In this document: positions 5,910 through 9,324 of the stretch, piece after piece | Layout: the number at the start of each line of letters is the position of its first letter | Position numbering within the stretch: the first letter of the stretch is position 1 | Origin: a bacterium | Lineage (GTDB): Bacteria; UBP14; UBA6098; B30-G16 | Assembly: GCA_003645115.1 (NCBI GenBank) | Contig: QNEG01000042.1 | Location: 1-9,324 of the forward strand | DNA length: 9,324 nt | Direction: 5' to 3' | Notes under the pieces: generated by a model | Told to the model about the DNA's origin: nothing | Databases searched by the model: none | Seen by the model: only the letters and a program-made list of their open reading frames with translations | Position numbers and translations under genes: made by a program

Positions 5910-7820
5910 ATGAAAAACATAATCATTATTTCGGTGTTATTGTGTTGTGTAATCGGTGCTAATCCATTAGATAAATCTTATGACCCCGCATTTCCTCGAC
6001 CCACCGCCGCAGAAATCGGATTGTTCGATGTGGTGGATTATTCGATTTTCATCCCTATAAAAGAGCCATACGAACAATTGGATAGCGCTCGCGTATTTAT
6101 CATATTCACCAACAGCGAGGAAGTCGATGAACCGCTTATATTGGATTTCGAGGGAATGACCTGCGATTCGGTCATTTATACTCATCCCATCCTGGATATA
6201 TATCACATTTGCGATTTCGAACATCGAGGAGATACATTATTTGTTCACCTTCCCTGGACATCGCCAGCGGGAGATACTTTCTTTTTGACTATTTACTATC
6301 ACGGCACACCAGAATGGGGATATTTTGTAGAGAATAATCGATATGGAGATACTGTTATCTATTCACTTTCTTGGCCCTCTAATGCAAGATGCTGGTTTCC
6401 CTGTATCGACCATCCCAAAGATAAAGCTACTGCCACTATAAATATCCTGGCGCCATCGGAATTTGCGGTCGCATCCAATGGTGTCCGACTATATGCCGAT
6501 ACTCTCGATGAATTTGTTATTCACACCTGGAGGAGTGATAATCCTATATGCACTTACAATATATGTTTCGCCGCCGGAGATTATATAATTTGGTCGGATA
6601 CTACCGGTAGTGGAGTCCCACTGATTTTTTATGCCTATCCGGAGGATTCTATATCCGCATCGTTCGATTGGGGCAGGACTGCAGAAATCACCGATTCTTT
6701 CCAGAATTATTTCGGTCAGTTTCCACTGGAAAAATACGGCACAATTACCACACCGTTCGGTCTCGGCGGAATGGAACACCAGAGTATGACATTCCTCGGC
6801 GATGGATTGGTTACTGGCGGAAGACATTACGAATCTGTAGTAGCTCACGAATTGGCGCATTCCTGGTTCGGCAATTCTGTCGGGCTGGCAGACTGGCGCG
6901 ATTTCTGGCTCAATGAGGGCTTCGCTGTATTCTCGGAATTCATATATAATGAAATTTTCTTCGGCGATGAGGTCGCAAAGGACTATCGAAGAAATACTCA
7001 AAATAGCTACTTCTCATCGGGTGAGAATTTCTCGATGTTCGACCCGGAGGAATATTTGTCATATACCTGTTATAATCGAGCGGGCTGCGTTATCCAGATG
7101 CTGAGATTTATTATGGGCGATTCATTGTTTTTCTCCGCAGTTAGAGAATATACCTATCGATTTAGATACAAAACGGTGACCAACGATTCATTCCGAATTG
7201 TTATGGAGGAATTCTGGGGCGATAGCCTGGACTGGTTTTTCGAGCAATGGGTATTTCAGGCGGGATATCCACGATTCGAATATTGGTATGAATGCAATTA
7301 CCAGGATACATCATATCTTGCTCACTTAAATATAAGCCAGAACAATATATACGGTGGTCCAGAAGTCTATACTATGCCATTGGAAATCAAATTGGAATTG
7401 GATGATTATGACTTATGGGATACCGTATGGGTAAATTCTATCCAGCACGATTTCTACTGGGATGTGGCAGATTCTGTGGAACGAATTCGTATCGACCCAA
7501 ATTATCATTCACTGCGCAGGGCTGTAGTAGTTTCAGATATAGATGAAATGGTGGATATCCCCGATAGACTGGAAATGACTGTCGCTCCAAATCCATTCAA
7601 TTCTGTTTGCAAAATTAGAATTTCCAAACAAAAAAATATGAATTGTAATATATCTATCCAGGACATCACTGGTAGGACGCTGAAAAAATTCCTAATTGCT
7701 CCAGAGTCAGAAAAATATACTATTAAATGGAATGCAGAAAATATCCCCGATGGGATATATTTTATACGATGCAAATGTGGAGAAAGCGAAATAACCGAGA
7801 AAGCTATATACATAAAATAA
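5910..7820 (+). CDS. secreted M1-family zinc aminopeptidase with T9SS-type sorting domain
   Basis: The 636-residue protein should remove N-terminal amino acids from peptides outside the cell. A signal peptide covers residues 1-17 (cut near Ile-Gly-Ala). The N-terminal M1 beta domain includes CWFPCIDHPKDKAT (161-174). The substrate-binding loop is GGMEH (286-290), a variant of GAMEN. Zinc is bound by His313, His317 (HELAH) and Glu336 in the HExxH-18-E pattern, with Glu314 as general base; Tyr388 in YNRAG fits the transition-state tyrosine. The long helical C-terminal domain of PepN or ERAP-type enzymes is absent. Instead a beta-rich segment leads to a sorting domain (about 556-636) with APNPFN (559-564), DITGR (585-589) and DGIYF (614-618). 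It starts with ATG, with GAGG 5 nt upstream, 31 nt after lepA, so co-transcription with lepA is likely. All catalytic residues are present, so activity is expected; substrate preference cannot be read from the sequence. Confidence 0.94.
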   Translation: MKNIIIISVLLCCVIGANPLDKSYDPAFPRPTAAEIGLFDVVDYSIFIPIKEPYEQLDSARVFIIFTNSEEVDEPLILDFEGMTCDSVIYTHPILDIYHICDFEHRGDTLFVHLPWTSPAGDTFFLTIYYHGTPEWGYFVENNRYGDTVIYSLSWPSNARCWFPCIDHPKDKATATINILAPSEFAVASNGVRLYADTLDEFVIHTWRSDNPICTYNICFAAGDYIIWSDTTGSGVPLIFYAYPEDSISASFDWGRTAEITDSFQNYFGQFPLEKYGTITTPFGLGGMEHQSMTFLGDGLVTGGRHYESVVAHELAHSWFGNSVGLADWRDFWLNEGFAVFSEFIYNEIFFGDEVAKDYRRNTQNSYFSSGENFSMFDPEEYLSYTCYNRAGCVIQMLRFIMGDSLFFSAVREYTYRFRYKTVTNDSFRIVMEEFWGDSLDWFFEQWVFQAGYPRFEYWYECNYQDTSYLAHLNISQNNIYGGPEVYTMPLEIKLELDDYDLWDTVWVNSIQHDFYWDVADSVERIRIDPNYHSLRRAVVVSDIDEMVDIPDRLEMTVAPNPFNSVCKIRISKQKNMNCNISIQDITGRTLKKFLIAPESEKYTIKWNAENIPDGIYFIRCKCGESEITEKAIYIK

Positions 7821-7831
7821 TCGGCATTTAG

Positions 7832-9324
7832 ATGAATAAATGGATAAAAATATGGATATTTGTAGGGATATTTTTCTCACAATTATTCGGGCAAACAATA
7901 ATCTGGCTGGAAACCAATCAAGATGACTTTGCCGATGGTTATATCGACCCCAATTTATATGCTTCTTGGAGAAGAAGTATAGAAAGCGTTCCTGCCTATG
8001 GTGCAATCGAATGGTTTCCTCGTTTCGATTTAGATGGGAATGGATACCCCGATTTTATATCAGCCGATTTCAATTCTCCTTATAATTTGAGAATATGGTT
8101 TATGGGTGTTTCTGGATTAGACCATTCTCAATTTATAACTATATCCAATTCTGCCGGGGATTGCGACTTTGCTGACCTCGATGTGGACGGAGATGCCGAA
8201 CTTATTCATTCTGGATATTGGGTCCACAGGACAACTATTTATTGGAACAATTCGGGAACATTTTCAGATTCGGACACCACTCTACTTTTGAATGACGACG
8301 GAGAAGCGGTCTATGTTGCCGACCTCGACGCTGATGGCTATTTGGATATAGTCATCGCTGGCGATGGAGGCACTTTATATATTCACTGGGGTGCATCGGG
8401 ATTACCGCACGGATGGTCTGTTGGCGGAACCACCACCATAGATATGCACGCAAAAATGGTTCACAATATAGAGTGTGCAGACCTCGACAACGATGCCGAC
8501 CTCGATTTATTGATACCATTCTGGGATGGCGATAGACCTCTTATAATACTTCGTAACTTCGGTGCGAGAACATTCGAAACAGACAGCTTGCTCGTCACCG
8601 ATGTATCTCCGAACTATCACCACGGACTTTCTGTTGGGGACCTCGACAAGAACGGATATGTGGATGTAGTAGCCACAAACTACTATGCGGGGACAACAGA
8701 CCCAGCAGATATATTTCTCAATGATGGGACAGGATTTTCGTCGGCTGTGGGACCATCTTTGGTTTTACATCCGGGCTCCTGTTATGGCGGCTCGGCGCTT
8801 CACGATTTCAACGACGACGGATGGCTCGACATATTATTCTTCCGAAGTCATCCTGCTGGCTCTCTAAAAGTCTGCCTGAACTCCGGTGGAACATCCCCTA
8901 TTTTTTCGGATGCTACATGCTACGATATTGGTCCATACGAGGTCGATGCTACTGGCGGAACAATCATCGATGCTAACGACGACGGAATAGCTGATATATA
9001 TCTGAATATAGGTGATACTCCAGCAGGATATTCTTTATTGCTCTGGGGACCATCATACAATAGCTGTGATTCTTTCTCGAACAATTGCGACCACCACGGG
9101 GTTTTTCGCGAGCCTGGTAATATTCGCGATAGGTCGGAATCAGCATTTTACAAAAGCGGCATTTTTGACACGGGTTTCGAGCATGGCGCTTGCAGTGGTG
9201 ATGTCAGCTGGGTCGCTTATGATGAACCCGACTATTCAGGTATGACATTCCCTGACCCCATTCGTTCTGCGGTGATAATTCTCGGACGAGGAGGCGACAC
9301 ATCTCTACCCGATGCTTCCTGGAC
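7832..9324 (+). CDS. secreted FG-GAP/VCBS-repeat beta-propeller protein, 3' end beyond window
   Basis: The frame is open from the ATG to the window edge: 497 whole codons, no stop. A signal peptide covers about 1-20 (Lys3, Lys6, hydrophobic core, cut after Leu-Phe-Gly). Seven calcium-loop repeats of the Asp-x-Asp-x-(Asp/Asn)-Gly type follow, with first acidic residues near 66, 115, 164, 217, 270, 325 and 381. The spacing of 49-56 residues suits one complete seven-bladed integrin-like propeller. Repeat 4 (ADLDNDADLDLL) lacks the loop glycine, and the last (DANDDGIADI) is a shortened variant. From about 435 a new domain begins (YKSGIFDTG, 440-448, later a VSW strand and DASW at 493-496), of a type often found with such propellers in secreted proteins. 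A sorting tail would lie beyond the edge. The ATG is 11 nt after the peptidase stop and has no clear Shine-Dalgarno sequence, which suggests translational coupling. A surface-binding or scaffold role is inferred; no catalytic site is visible. Confidence 0.9.
   Translation, partial: MNKWIKIWIFVGIFFSQLFGQTIIWLETNQDDFADGYIDPNLYASWRRSIESVPAYGAIEWFPRFDLDGNGYPDFISADFNSPYNLRIWFMGVSGLDHSQFITISNSAGDCDFADLDVDGDAELIHSGYWVHRTTIYWNNSGTFSDSDTTLLLNDDGEAVYVADLDADGYLDIVIAGDGGTLYIHWGASGLPHGWSVGGTTTIDMHAKMVHNIECADLDNDADLDLLIPFWDGDRPLIILRNFGARTFETDSLLVTDVSPNYHHGLSVGDLDKNGYVDVVATNYYAGTTDPADIFLNDGTGFSSAVGPSLVLHPGSCYGGSALHDFNDDGWLDILFFRSHPAGSLKVCLNSGGTSPIFSDATCYDIGPYEVDATGGTIIDANDDGIADIYLNIGDTPAGYSLLLWGPSYNSCDSFSNNCDHHGVFREPGNIRDRSESAFYKSGIFDTGFEHGACSGDVSWVAYDEPDYSGMTFPDPIRSAVIILGRGGDTSLPDASW

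Noticed and set aside
6489..7001. Minus-strand frame of 170 codons opposite the peptidase gene
   Set aside because: It lies wholly antisense to the conserved zinc-binding region of the M1 peptidase, shows no family motif, and has no ribosome-binding site; it is a shadow of the real codon pattern.
7707..8006. Minus-strand frame of 99 codons across the peptidase-propeller junction
   Set aside because: It runs antisense to the sorting domain and to the signal peptide of the next gene, and nothing in it is recognisable.
8685..9245. Two plus-strand frames (8685-8867 and 9012-9245) that could suggest the propeller gene is broken
   Set aside because: The frame starting at 7832 reads without interruption to the window end and contains all seven repeats; the two frames lie in a different phase and are shadows.
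1..9324. CRISPR arrays, tRNA or rRNA genes, complete insertion sequences, phage genes, toxin-antitoxin or defence modules
   Set aside because: I found no direct-repeat array, no tRNA-like fold, no transposase or integrase motif, and no defence-family domain in any of the real reading frames.

Overview
The window looks like a piece of a free-living bacterial chromosome with moderate-to-low GC. The most likely source is an uncultured lineage of the Fibrobacteres-Chlorobi-Bacteroidetes (FCB) superphylum or a neighbouring candidate phylum such as WOR-3, Cloacimonadota, Marinimicrobia or KSB1. This rests on two large exported proteins that end in a type IX secretion (T9SS)-like C-terminal sorting domain (Pro-Asn-Pro-Phe-Asn entry motif, Asp-x-x-Gly-Arg, closing Gly-Ile-Tyr strand), on a third exported protein made of FG-GAP/VCBS repeats, and on heavy use of the arginine codon CGA. 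The phylum assignment is an inference; no rRNA or other phylogenetic marker except LepA is present.

Layout: two divergent gene blocks flank a regulatory gap at about 3722-4075. Leftward (minus strand): a 708-residue secreted beta-rich protein with tandem Ig-like domains and a sorting domain (3721 to 1595, TTG start), then after 18 nt a two-NBD ATPase of the energy-coupling-factor (ECF) transporter type (1576 to 191). A 185-bp gap follows, with a promoter-like sequence, and a strong ribosome-binding site and ATG lie at the very left edge (position 6), so another leftward gene starts there and runs out of the window. Rightward (plus strand): lepA (translation elongation factor 4), then after 31 nt a secreted M1-family zinc aminopeptidase with a sorting domain, then after 11 nt a secreted seven-repeat FG-GAP beta-propeller protein that is still open at the right edge.

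How the genes might work together: the tight spacing suggests that lepA, the peptidase and the propeller protein are co-transcribed, placing a ribosome-associated GTPase with exported proteins, reminiscent of the lepA-lepB (signal peptidase) pairing in E. coli. The ECF ATPase would energise vitamin or metal uptake with a membrane T subunit and an S subunit that are not in the window; the edge gene is a candidate for one of them, but only two codons are visible. The peptidase could release amino acids from peptides outside the cell.

I did not find a clearly new system. The observations most worth checking are the asymmetric, non-consensus signature motifs of the fused ECF ATPase, the unassigned N-terminal half of the 708-residue secreted protein, the complete seven-repeat propeller with a recurring DNA octamer, the lepA-exported protein operon, and a weakly supported pair of inverted ends in the divergent intergenic region.
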